This document shows, piece after piece, positions 1 to 7,512 of a stretch of DNA of 64,000 nt. The position numbers and the translations under genes were made by a program. The notes beneath the pieces were generated by a model. It saw only the letters and a program-made list of their open reading frames with translations. It was not told where the DNA came from and made no database searches. Origin of the DNA: Bog-113 sp963752695 (GTDB lineage: Bacteria > Acidobacteriota > Terriglobia > Bryobacterales > Bryobacteraceae); NCBI GenBank assembly GCA_963752695.1, contig CAVVZB010000001.1, positions 682,001 to 746,000 of the forward strand, read 5' to 3'. Positions within the stretch are counted from its first letter, which is position 1. The number at the start of each line of letters is the position of its first letter.

Positions 1-1
1 C

Positions 2-454
2 GACATCGGGGTGTTCAAGACCACGATCTTGGAAACGGGTAATTGGACAGGTAAGGGCCATCCCACGGGACGGCGGGCGCGGTTCACCAACAGCTTCGCC
101 GTGAACGGGCAATTCTTTAATTTCTCAACCGCGGGCCAATGGATGTGGGACGAAATCCGCGTGGGGATCCCGTCTACCGGAAACACGACGGAGATGCTGG
201 AGCAAATCGTGAAAGCGGTGACGATCGAAACCGAAAAGGAGACCGAAGTGGCCGAAGAGGAATGGAAGCAGGCGAACCAGCAGAACGGCTTGAGTCAGTT
301 TCCGGCGAGACCCTCGGTGAACCTGCGCCCGAGCGCGGCTGGTATCGACGTGATCGTCCGATTTGTGACTCGCGCCGCGGATCGCTTCGATGTTCGCAAC
401 CGTGTTTATGAGCGCGTGATCGAAGTGACGCGTAAGCCACAACCAGTCGCATAG
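2..454 (+). CDS. Mechanosensitive ion channel (MscS-like), C-terminal part
   Basis: The reading frame is open from base 2 to the stop at 452-454, so the gene begins before the window and only about 150 C-terminal residues are seen. The text GRRARFTNSF followed by FNFS and a WDEI stretch resembles the beta domain and the following alpha/beta cytoplasmic domain of MscS-family channels, which release osmolytes during hypo-osmotic shock. The visible part is soluble, charged and has no membrane helix, as expected for the cytoplasmic vestibule. The next gene starts two bases after the stop codon. The family call rests on resemblance of a fragment, and pore helices cannot be checked. Confidence 0.6.
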   Translation, partial: DIGVFKTTILETGNWTGKGHPTGRRARFTNSFAVNGQFFNFSTAGQWMWDEIRVGIPSTGNTTEMLEQIVKAVTIETEKETEVAEEEWKQANQQNGLSQFPARPSVNLRPSAAGIDVIVRFVTRAADRFDVRNRVYERVIEVTRKPQPVA

Positions 455-455
455 T

Positions 456-797
456 GTGGGGATGAGCCGTTCAAGCACTATTGCGGCTCTCCTGCTTGCC
501 TCATTACTGGAAGCCGGTGGCGATGCGATTATCCGAACGGCTTTGCGCGGTTCGCAAGGCATCTCGCGCGTCCTTCTTTTTACGCTGGGAGCACTGGTGC
601 TGTTCGCTTACGGGTGGACAGTGAATGCGCCGTCGTGGGACTTCGGAAGATTGCTCGGCCTATATGTGGTCTTCTTCTTTATCACCGCGCAATTGATTTC
701 CTGGCTGGTGTTTCATCAAGCGCCCGGGAAGCCGGTATTAGTTGGTGGGGTACTGATTGTCGCCGGCGGATTGCTGATTTCCTTGTGGGAAGGGTGA
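456..797 (+). CDS. Small integral membrane protein
   Basis: A 113-residue protein starting at GTG 456, or ATG 462 two codons later, immediately behind the channel gene and probably co-transcribed with it. Hydrophobic segments lie at about residues 8-22, 37-53, 67-85 and 94-110, giving roughly four membrane helices. Size and spacing are reminiscent of small multidrug-resistance or half-DMT transporters, but the conserved Glu of the SMR first helix cannot be placed with confidence. I do not recognise a specific family and no substrate should be assumed. It ends at 797, convergent with the hpd gene that ends at 833. Confidence 0.65.
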   Translation: MGMSRSSTIAALLLASLLEAGGDAIIRTALRGSQGISRVLLFTLGALVLFAYGWTVNAPSWDFGRLLGLYVVFFFITAQLISWLVFHQAPGKPVLVGGVLIVAGGLLISLWEG

Positions 798-832
798 AGT
801 CTGGTCACCCTTCCGCGTCAAAGGCGCGCCGG

Positions 833-1978
833 CTATAGATTTCCTCGCAAATCCTGCTCCCGCTCAATGGCTTCGAACAACGCTTTGAAATTGCCCTTGC
901 CAAAACTTCGGCTTCCCTTCCGCTGAATGATTTCGAAAAACAAAGTAGGGCGGTCTTCCACCGGCTTGGTGAAGATCTGGAGCATATAGCCCTCGTCATC
1001 GCGATCCACTAGAATGCCCAGGGCGCTCAACTCGTCCACGGGCTCGTCAATCTTCCCGACGCGCCCCTCCAGTTGCTCGTAGTAGGAGGTCGGGATGCTC
1101 AAAAATTGGATGCCTTGGGCCCGCAGGCGGCTGACCGTCTGGATGATGTCGTCGGTTGCCATGGCGATGTGCTGGATGCCAGGACCCTGGTAGAAATCGA
1201 GGTACTCCTCGATCTGCGATTTCCGTTTCCCCTCGGCGGGCTCGTTGATAGGGAACTTGACCCGATCGTTCCCATTCGCCATGACCTTGGACATGAGCGC
1301 CGAATACTCCGTGCTGATGTCTTTATCGTCGAAGTGTTGGTACTCGCGGAAGCCCATCACGTCGCGGTAGAACGTCACCCAGCGGTTCATCTCGCCCCAG
1401 CCGACGTTGCCGACCATGTGGTCGATGTATTTGAGTCCGGTAGGGCGCGCCAGTGGATCGGGTTGCGGAGTGGCAATGAAACCGGGCAGAAAAGCGCCGG
1501 TGTAATTCTTGCGCTCGACAAAGGTGTGCACCGTATCGCCGTAAAGGCCAATGGAAGCAAAGCGTACTTCGCCGTGGTTATCCTGTTCGGTCTCCGGCTC
1601 CCGAACACTGCGGGCCCCCCGGCTGGTGGTCTCTTTCCAAGCGCTGGCGGCATCATCCACCCACAGCGCAACGTCTTTGACACCGTCGCCGTGCAGGTGC
1701 AAGTGGGCGGCCAGCGGATGATCGGGACGGAGCGGAGTGGTCAATACCAGCCGGATCTTATCCTGCTGCACCACGTAAGAAACACGATCGCGCGTGCCGG
1801 TCTCCGGGCCACGATAGGCGACCAGGCTCATGCCGAGCGCGGTGCGATAAAAATGCGCGGCTTGCTTGGCGTTGCCAACGATGAACTCGACGTAGTCGGT
1901 CCCGTTGAGCGGAAGAAAGTCTGCTGAATTCTGGGTCTGCGTTTGAGTTGCCGGCGATGTTTCTAATGCCTGTGGCAT
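833..1978 (-). CDS. hpd: 4-hydroxyphenylpyruvate dioxygenase
   Basis: A 381-residue cytosolic Fe(II) enzyme that converts 4-hydroxyphenylpyruvate to homogentisate in tyrosine catabolism. It has two tandem VOC/glyoxalase domains. The expected metal ligands are visible as the His of DHMVGN (about residue 186), the His of QHIAMATDD (about 268) and the Glu of FFEIIQR (about 349), followed by the family C-terminal text GSRSFGKGNF. The start is taken at ATG 1978 because an AGGAG ribosome-binding site lies just upstream on this strand; a longer in-frame ORF to 2035 would run into hisC. It lies 31 bp downstream of hisC in the same direction. Length and motifs are complete. Confidence 0.95.
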   Translation of the reverse strand: MPQALETSPATQTQTQNSADFLPLNGTDYVEFIVGNAKQAAHFYRTALGMSLVAYRGPETGTRDRVSYVVQQDKIRLVLTTPLRPDHPLAAHLHLHGDGVKDVALWVDDAASAWKETTSRGARSVREPETEQDNHGEVRFASIGLYGDTVHTFVERKNYTGAFLPGFIATPQPDPLARPTGLKYIDHMVGNVGWGEMNRWVTFYRDVMGFREYQHFDDKDISTEYSALMSKVMANGNDRVKFPINEPAEGKRKSQIEEYLDFYQGPGIQHIAMATDDIIQTVSRLRAQGIQFLSIPTSYYEQLEGRVGKIDEPVDELSALGILVDRDDEGYMLQIFTKPVEDRPTLFFEIIQRKGSRSFGKGNFKALFEAIEREQDLRGNL

Positions 1979-2009
1979 AACAAGCTCCTGGGTTGGAAGT
2001 GTCAAACCT

Positions 2010-3116
2010 TCATGGGCGTACGAACATGGGCGCACTGACTTTTTCCAATGCGCTCAGAAACTCTAAGTTCTCGGCTTCGGTGCCGATGGTAATTCGCACC
2101 GCTTGCGGTATGCCGAAGCCTTTCAGCGGCCGCACGATCACCCCGAGCCGTAGAAGCTCTTCGGTGACGCGCAGAGCTTCGGCTTCGTTCTCCCAAAGCG
2201 TCATCACAAAATTAGCGCTGGACGGAACGTAGGGAATATCGAGCGCGCGCAGGCCGTCGGTAACAATGCGCATGCCACGGCAGTTGGCTTCCAGTGTCCG
2301 ATGCAGGAACTCCCGGTCGCCGATCGCGGCCATCCCAGCCGTCTCCGCGATCACACCGGGCTCGAACGGAAGCTTTACCTTCAGCAGATTGGCAATCAGA
2401 TCCTGGTGAGCAAACCCGTATCCAATTCTTACCCCAGCTAAACCGTACGCTTTGGAAAACGTGCGCAGTGTGATGACGTTGTCATGCCTGTAATGCATGG
2501 AGTCCGGATAACGCGGGTTGTCCTTGGCGTACTCGAAATAAGCCTCGTCCAGGATGATGAGCACGCGCTCGGGCACATGTTTGTAGAAAGCCTCAAACTC
2601 CTGCCGTGTGAAGATCGTGCCGGTCGGATTATTGGGGTTCGCGAGATAAATGATCTTGGTGCGATCCGTGATCGCGGCGGCCAGACCCGGCAAATCGTAG
2701 GCCCAGTTGCGGTTGTAAGGCACGGTTCGATAGGCTACGCCGCGCGACTTAGCAATGACCTGAAATCCGACAAACGCCGCCTCCGTGGTGAGCACTTCAT
2801 CGTCATCACCGAGGAACGTACGAATGATATTGGAAATGATGCTTTCCGATCCGCTGCCCGCAATCACATTGGCCGGCTGGGCTTCGAACTCATCGGCTAG
2901 ACGTTGGCGGAGTTCCAGGCCTCCGGTTGCATACAGGTTCAGGGACGTCATGGGACGCTGCAGAGCTGCCATTGCTAATGGGCTCGGTCCAAGGGGATTT
3001 TCGTTCGAAGCTAGCTTGATGACGTGCGATAGCCCGTACGTGCGCTTCACTTCTTCGATGTTGCGCCCCGCCTCATAGGGCTTGAGGGATTCGATAGCGG
3101 GAGGAACCAGCGGCAT
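2010..3116 (-). CDS. hisC: Histidinol-phosphate aminotransferase
   Basis: A 368-residue class I/II PLP aminotransferase. The family features present are IKLASNENPLGPSP near the N terminus, LANPNNPTGT in the middle, and the PLP lysine in TFSKAYGLAG at about residue 222. HisC makes histidinol phosphate in histidine synthesis. Several HisC homologues also transaminate tyrosine and phenylalanine. No other his gene is nearby and the neighbour is hpd, which consumes 4-hydroxyphenylpyruvate, so a role as an aromatic aminotransferase feeding hpd is plausible; that is inference from context. The gene is intact and diverges from the small gene at 3177. Confidence 0.9.
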   Translation of the reverse strand: MPLVPPAIESLKPYEAGRNIEEVKRTYGLSHVIKLASNENPLGPSPLAMAALQRPMTSLNLYATGGLELRQRLADEFEAQPANVIAGSGSESIISNIIRTFLGDDDEVLTTEAAFVGFQVIAKSRGVAYRTVPYNRNWAYDLPGLAAAITDRTKIIYLANPNNPTGTIFTRQEFEAFYKHVPERVLIILDEAYFEYAKDNPRYPDSMHYRHDNVITLRTFSKAYGLAGVRIGYGFAHQDLIANLLKVKLPFEPGVIAETAGMAAIGDREFLHRTLEANCRGMRIVTDGLRALDIPYVPSSANFVMTLWENEAEALRVTEELLRLGVIVRPLKGFGIPQAVRITIGTEAENLEFLSALEKVSAPMFVRP

Positions 3117-3176
3117 GCTTCGTCTTCATGATATCCCGCGATCCTAGAAAGCCGGAGCCACTGCGATAATTCAGGC

Positions 3177-3464
3177 ATGCCCGCTTGGCTTGACTTTCCA
3201 CGGCCGCACCATCCAATGCAAGCGGAGCCCGTGACGACGCTCCCGGATGGACACAAAGTTAAAGTCCGCGTCCCCCGCATGCGCGCCTGCGACGAGAAGA
3301 ACGACAAAGGCAAGATTTGCGCCGGACATCTCAAGCGGTGGTTCGGAGCGGAGGCTGGCGTGGTGGCCCAATTCGGTGAAGAGCTTTACCGGTGTGAACG
3401 TTGCCGGACCATCTATTTACCGAACCCGAACGAGCGCCCGCGCACGCGTACCTTGCAGTGGTAG
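3177..3464 (+). CDS. Small zinc-ribbon-like hypothetical protein
   Basis: A 95-residue basic protein that I do not recognise. It carries Cys residues at ACDEK, KICAGH and the pair CERC near the C terminus, an arrangement that could hold one zinc ion, and it ends in a run rich in Arg and Pro. Only 60 bp separate it from the divergent hisC start. The hexamer GATAAT at 3165-3170 lies six bases before the ATG, so a leaderless transcript is possible. It ends three bases before the longest possible start of the Xre-type antitoxin gene and could be the first gene of that operon. Confidence 0.6.
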   Translation: MPAWLDFPRPHHPMQAEPVTTLPDGHKVKVRVPRMRACDEKNDKGKICAGHLKRWFGAEAGVVAQFGEELYRCERCRTIYLPNPNERPRTRTLQW

Positions 3465-3494
3465 CCGTTGTATGATAGCATTCGGTTTGAGACG

Positions 3495-4109
3495 ATGAAC
3501 CAAATCAAATCCATTCCCAATCCGTTTGCGACCCAAAAGCTCAATCGGTATGCATACACCACGGTGGGCCGCGCGGACGCTATGGGATTGCTTCCGCTCG
3601 ATGAACCGATTGAAAACCTGGACCTTCCTTCCATGCTGCAGATTCTCAGTCATATTCATCGGGCCGGTATTGGCAAGGCGATCGATTTCACTTTCAGCGA
3701 TACGGGTGTGGCTCTCGAGAACGCCTTCGAGCGGCTTAACATGGCGCTGGAAGAATCACCCGCTCCGGAGTTTGAGTGGGAGCGTCTTTGCGGGATTTTG
3801 GGAATGGATCTGCTTTCCCGGCTGCTGGGCACGGCGGTTGGAAGTATCCGGCGATATCGACGCGCATCGAGGACCACGCCGGATGACCTTGCGGCGCGTT
3901 TACATTTGCTAAGCCTGACCGTGGGTGATCTAGGCGGGGCTTACAATGAGGCTGGCATTCGGCAATGGTTCGATCGTAAGCGGGTTCAGCTTGGGGGGAA
4001 GAGTCCGGCTGAACTGTTAGGGAAATCGTGGCTGGCGAGCGATCCGGAGGCCATAAAAGTTCGCGATCTTGCGGGTGCGCTGACCGGCGCGGCAGCCTCG
4101 GCCACGTGA
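3495..4109 (+). CDS. Xre/MbcA/ParS-type antitoxin of a RES toxin pair
   Basis: A 204-residue protein (ATG 3495; a TTG at 3468 would add nine residues). The C-terminal half, from about RLHLLSLTVGDLGG to WLASDPEAIKVRDLAGAL, matches the pattern of the Xre/MbcA/ParS toxin-binding (DUF2384-like) domain found in antitoxins of RES-type toxins. The N-terminal part is helical and does not show an obvious helix-turn-helix to me. Its stop codon overlaps the start of the RES-domain gene (GTGA at 4106-4109), the usual arrangement for this type II toxin-antitoxin family, in which the antitoxin neutralises the toxin and represses the operon. Confidence 0.8.
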   Translation: MNQIKSIPNPFATQKLNRYAYTTVGRADAMGLLPLDEPIENLDLPSMLQILSHIHRAGIGKAIDFTFSDTGVALENAFERLNMALEESPAPEFEWERLCGILGMDLLSRLLGTAVGSIRRYRRASRTTPDDLAARLHLLSLTVGDLGGAYNEAGIRQWFDRKRVQLGGKSPAELLGKSWLASDPEAIKVRDLAGALTGAAASAT

Positions 4110-4636
4110 TCGTCTTCCGCCACGCCGATCCGCGCTTCGCCTTCATCTGGGAAAGTCCGGAACAGCCTGCCGGCCGATGGAATGTTGCAGGGGGTGCGCC
4201 GGTCCAGTATTTCGCGGACACCCCGGACGGAGCTTGGGCAGAGTTTCTCCGGCATGAGGGCATCGACACCGAATCGGACCTCGAGAATGTGCGCCGCGCG
4301 CTGTGGGCCGTGGAGCTCCCTGACGATCTCAGGTTGGAGACGCCGGACCTAGCTCCAGAGGTTCTTAAAGGCGGCTTGGACACTTATGAATGCTGTCAGG
4401 CCGAAGCCTCACGCCTGCGAGCACGCGCCTCTCAAGGATTGCGCGCTCCCTCGGCTGCGCTGATCGACGGGGGCGCCCGCGGATGGCAAGTAGATGCGGG
4501 GCTGCAACCTGGGCCGGCACGCGACGGCTTTGTTTTTGCCTTGTTTCAGATTTCCGCCGAGGCAGTGGGATGGGCTGCTACTATCGCCGGACGTCCGCAG
4601 AAAAACCTGCTGGCGCGCGTTCGTCCGTTAAGCTAA
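4106..4636 (+). CDS. RES-domain toxin (NAD+-targeting type)
   Basis: A 176-residue RES-family protein. The start is GTG 4106, which overlaps the antitoxin stop; the frame stays open upstream but inside the antitoxin gene. Characterised RES toxins such as those of Pseudomonas putida and Mycobacterium (MbcT) deplete NAD+. The family's conserved residues are visible: Arg in GRWN, Tyr in PVQYFAD, Glu in AEFLRHE, and the C-terminal GRPQKNLLAR text. Length is typical (about 150-230 residues). A roughly 116-nt imperfect hairpin starts five bases after the stop codon. Nothing suggests inactivation. Confidence 0.85.
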   Translation: MIVFRHADPRFAFIWESPEQPAGRWNVAGGAPVQYFADTPDGAWAEFLRHEGIDTESDLENVRRALWAVELPDDLRLETPDLAPEVLKGGLDTYECCQAEASRLRARASQGLRAPSAALIDGGARGWQVDAGLQPGPARDGFVFALFQISAEAVGWAATIAGRPQKNLLARVRPLS

Positions 4637-4640
4637 AAAC

Positions 4641-4756
4641 CCCTCAACTGCAACCACAGGCAACGGAGTTCGGGGTAACCACTCCGACGTAAGGCTTCCG
4701 TTTGCCCACGTCGATTACCCATCACCCCTGACGTTGCCTCCAATTGCAGCGGAGGG
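4641..4756. repeat. Long imperfect inverted repeat / possible structured RNA
   Basis: Five complementary arm pairs nest in order: 4641-4645 with 4752-4756 (CCCTC/GAGGG), 4648-4653 with 4744-4749 (CTGCAA/TTGCAG), 4659-4665 with 4732-4738 (GGCAACG/CGTTGCC), 4673-4678 with 4715-4720 (GGGTAA/TTACCC), and 4685-4690 with 4708-4713 (CGACGT/ACGTCG). The apical loop is 17 nt. In total about 30 base pairs separated by small internal loops. It lies directly behind the RES toxin stop codon and has no T-run, so it is not an ordinary intrinsic terminator. It may be a small palindromic repeat element or a structured RNA. Confidence 0.55.
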
Positions 4757-4763
4757 CAGGTTT

Positions 4764-4780
4764 GAGAAGGAATACTTCTC
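4764..4780. repeat. Small hairpin
   Basis: GAGAAG and CTTCTC flank a five-base loop (4770-4774). It follows the large inverted repeat by seven bases. No T-run follows, so its role is unknown. The rest of the gap up to 4908 shows nothing I can name. Confidence 0.35.
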
Positions 4781-4908
4781 CGATTCGGTGTTCATGTTAG
4801 CAACCCGCTCGCCGCGGTTGGAGTCGCGCTAAGTTGCTCATTCCTTTGCGAATCAGACGACGGTAGTTTCGCCGAGGGGACTTCGGTGTATCGCACGCGC
4901 GGTGGGAC

Positions 4909-4925
4909 TGTGTCACTGTGACACA
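4909..4925. promoter_or_regulatory. 17-bp perfect palindrome, candidate operator
   Basis: TGTGTCAC, one T, then GTGACACA form a perfect 8-1-8 palindrome that ends nine bases before the ATG at 4935. This size and symmetry fit the binding site of a dimeric regulator, and its position would block transcription or translation of the secreted protein downstream. No regulator gene is adjacent and I cannot assign a family. Confidence 0.5.
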
Positions 4926-4934
4926 ATCCTTTTC

Positions 4935-6281
4935 ATGCTGCGGGAAATGCTGATTGGCGCGGTGGCCCTCGTAATTTCCTGGTCCTCCTCCGGCCTGCGC
5001 GCGCAAACTAGCTTAGACAGCTTCCAGGTTTATACCGATCGGCCACGCCTGTTTCTCCGCCCGCAGCGTCTGCGTTTGTTGCGGCGCGAGCGCGAGCGTA
5101 CCTCGATGCGCTGGGATCAACTTCAGCTACTGATCACGGGAGGTGCGCCGATGCCGGAACCCGGCTTCGCGCAGGCTCTGTACTATCGCATCGCCGATGA
5201 TCCAGCCGCCGCGCGGCGCGCCATTGAGTGGGCTCTGACCCCGGGGCGCGACTTGCGTCAACTCGCGCTGGTTTACGACTGGTGCCAGCCCGCCCTGAGC
5301 GCCAGCCAGAAGCAAACGATGCTTGCGGGTCTGCAAGCCGGTCTTCGCCAGCCGCCCAAAAACTTCGCGGGCTGGCGGGACCACATCTTGGCGGCGATTT
5401 CTGTTGCGGGAGATGACGATGCGCTATCGCAGGCCGTGCTCGGCGACTTTGTTACCCATGAGTGGCTGGGCCGCATCATCCCCGCGCTGCGGTCGGGCCG
5501 GGCGGTCTTACACGGGGAAGATAACTACCCGCTACTTGAAGTCTTTCATGCCTTCCGTGACAGTCTGAATGTCGATCTGCGTGAAGACTATCCCGTCTTC
5601 TTCAGGCAACTACCGCTGGTGGATCTGCTCTCCTATTACCCGCCGCCGTTCCCAGCTGCCGAGAATGAATTCCACATTCCGTTCGCCCCCGCTACCGGCG
5701 AGCCGGATTTACGAGCCGCCGCACTATCCCGAGCGGGCGAACTGGCTATGGTCGCCTTCGATAGCAACGCGCCTGAATCGCAGGTGCTTCAAGGCTGGCT
5801 CATGAACGACCGCTTTCTCATGCGGGGTCTGTTCGGCATCACTTATGAAACCCTCTGGGCCAACCCGTACCAACCCGGCCTTAGTTACTATCATGTGCCC
5901 CTGGTGCTGCATGACGACTTACTAGGACGCCTGCTAGTCCGTTCCAGTTGGGAAGACGATGCGCGCTGGGCCGGATATATCGATGGCCACTTACAGGAGT
6001 TTCGGGATGGCGGCGTAGTACCTGTCGATCCAGCCAAGCCACGGGAGCCGCTCGATCTGGAGGAAGCCACAATCTTTTTCGCTTCGGCGAGCAATCGGCT
6101 TCAGTCCGGTAAGAAGGAAGCCAACGATCTTTTCCTTGTAGGCCTGGCCGCCCGCACTCCTTACCACGTCGAAGTGGATGACGAGGAAATGCGCGAGATG
6201 TCTTCCGATCCGGGTGGCATCCTCTATCTCAAGGGTGTCCGTCCGCGTACAACCATTCACTTCAGCCGCGAAGTAAACTGA
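4935..6281 (+). CDS. Secreted hypothetical protein, heparinase-like toroid
   Basis: A 448-residue protein. The start is placed at ATG 4935 because it gives a proper signal peptide (MLREMLIGAVALVISW, cut near GLRAQ), whereas the longer GTG start at 4902 adds a Cys-rich lead across the palindrome. The mature N terminus, with PRLFLRPQRLRLLRRER, and the repeated amphipathic helices recall the alpha-toroid domains of heparinase II/III and alginate-lyase families. No catalytic residues can be assigned. The last 25 bp overlap the convergent ABM gene. The gene is likely controlled through the 17-bp palindrome just upstream. Polysaccharide degradation is only a guess. Confidence 0.6.
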   Translation: MLREMLIGAVALVISWSSSGLRAQTSLDSFQVYTDRPRLFLRPQRLRLLRRERERTSMRWDQLQLLITGGAPMPEPGFAQALYYRIADDPAAARRAIEWALTPGRDLRQLALVYDWCQPALSASQKQTMLAGLQAGLRQPPKNFAGWRDHILAAISVAGDDDALSQAVLGDFVTHEWLGRIIPALRSGRAVLHGEDNYPLLEVFHAFRDSLNVDLREDYPVFFRQLPLVDLLSYYPPPFPAAENEFHIPFAPATGEPDLRAAALSRAGELAMVAFDSNAPESQVLQGWLMNDRFLMRGLFGITYETLWANPYQPGLSYYHVPLVLHDDLLGRLLVRSSWEDDARWAGYIDGHLQEFRDGGVVPVDPAKPREPLDLEEATIFFASASNRLQSGKKEANDLFLVGLAARTPYHVEVDDEEMREMSSDPGGILYLKGVRPRTTIHFSREVN

Positions 6282-6598
6282 TATTCGTATTCAACCCGCA
6301 ACACACGGACGGTGTAAGTCGAATACCATTGCTCGCGCCCGTGCTGCTGAGTCGCTAAGTGCTCTAATTGGGATTTCCAAAGCCGAATACTTTCTAAGTC
6401 GCGCCAATACGAGACGGTTATCCCGGTTGCACCATCGGTAGCCGCATCGCGGGCGGAATCGATTCCTAGATAACCCGGCTGCAGTTTCGCAAGCTGATCC
6501 ATCCTTTCCGCGGCCTCTGAATATCCGAGGTCGCCTGGCGTGCGCACGCTGGTGAAGATCACAGCGTAGTAAGGCGGCGTGGCAAGTGGCGCAAGCAT
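6257..6598 (-). CDS. Antibiotic biosynthesis monooxygenase (ABM) domain protein
   Basis: A 113-residue dimeric-barrel protein. YYAVIFTSVR near the start, QPGYLGIDSAR in the middle and ITVSYWRDLESIRLWKS in the second half are the usual ABM pattern: beta strand, GF/YLG turn, then a strand and helix with the conserved Trp. ABM proteins include monooxygenases, haem-degrading enzymes and many proteins of unknown role. The gene diverges from aguB with only about 20 bp between the starts, and its 3' end overlaps the preceding gene by 25 bp. No substrate can be proposed. Confidence 0.8.
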   Translation of the reverse strand: MLAPLATPPYYAVIFTSVRTPGDLGYSEAAERMDQLAKLQPGYLGIDSARDAATDGATGITVSYWRDLESIRLWKSQLEHLATQQHGREQWYSTYTVRVLRVEYEYQFTSRLK

Positions 6599-6618
6599 GG
6601 GAGATCACGAACTCTACA

Positions 6619-7512
6619 ATGATACAAGTGACTGACCAAAAGTTTCGAATCGGGCTGATCCAGATGACGTGCTCGCCCGACGCTGCGGAGAACCTGGAAA
6701 AGGCCGTTACGCGCATCGGGGAAGCGGCTAGCATGGGAGCGCAAGTCGTCTGCTTGCAGGAACTGTTCCGATCACAGTATTTTTGCCGTGAAGAAGATGC
6801 CCGCCTGTTCGACCTCGCCGAATCCATTCCCGGCCCGAGCACGGAGCGGCTTGCGGCAGTCGCCAAGCAGCACGGCGTCGTACTGGTAGCGTCCCTATTC
6901 GAGAAGCGGGCCCAAGGTCTCTATCACAATACGGCCGCGATTCTGGACGCTGATGGGGAAATGCTCGGCATCTATCGCAAGATGCATATCCCGGATGACC
7001 CGCTCTACTTCGAGAAGTTTTACTTCACTCCCGGCGATCTCGGGTTCCGAAATTTCGATACCAAGGCAGGCCGCATTTCCACGCTCGTGTGCTGGGATCA
7101 GTGGTATCCCGAAGGTGCGCGCATCGCCGCTCTGGGCGGTGCCAGTATCCTATTTTATCCTACCGCCATCGGTTGGCATCCGGCTGAAAAAGCCGAGTTC
7201 GGCGAAGCCCAATATGATGCCTGGAAGACGATCCAGCGGGCCCACGCGATTGCTAATGGAATCTACGTCGCGGCCGTGAATCGAGTGGGTTTCGAGGGTC
7301 CGCCGGATCACGGGCTCGAGTTCTGGGGTGGCTCGTTCATTGCCGATCCGTTCGGCCGCGTGATCGCCCAAGCCTCCCATGATCGCGAAGAGATTCTGGT
7401 TGCGGATGTCGATCCGAAAGTTATGGACGAAACTCGCCGCAATTGGCCTTTCCTGCGTGATCGCCGGATCGATGCCTACTCTCCGATTGTGAACCGGATG
7501 CTGGTCGGATGA
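6619..7512 (+). CDS. aguB: N-carbamoylputrescine amidase
   Basis: A 297-residue nitrilase-superfamily enzyme that hydrolyses N-carbamoylputrescine to putrescine, CO2 and ammonia. The catalytic triad is visible: Glu in CLQELFRSQYF (about residue 48), Lys in YRKMHIPDD (about 121) and Cys in VCWDQWYPEGAR (about 158). The family text GLYHNTA and NGIYVAAVNRVG is also present. ATG 6619 is chosen because MIQVTDQKFRIGLIQM is the normal N terminus; upstream in-frame codons overlap the divergent ABM gene. The stop overlaps the start of aguA by four bases, so the two steps of agmatine use are translated together. Confidence 0.95.
   Translation: MIQVTDQKFRIGLIQMTCSPDAAENLEKAVTRIGEAASMGAQVVCLQELFRSQYFCREEDARLFDLAESIPGPSTERLAAVAKQHGVVLVASLFEKRAQGLYHNTAAILDADGEMLGIYRKMHIPDDPLYFEKFYFTPGDLGFRNFDTKAGRISTLVCWDQWYPEGARIAALGGASILFYPTAIGWHPAEKAEFGEAQYDAWKTIQRAHAIANGIYVAAVNRVGFEGPPDHGLEFWGGSFIADPFGRVIAQASHDREEILVADVDPKVMDETRRNWPFLRDRRIDAYSPIVNRMLVG

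Noticed and set aside
1073..1927. A 284-codon plus-strand frame across hpd
   Set aside because: Fully antisense to a complete dioxygenase gene; no homology pattern seen.
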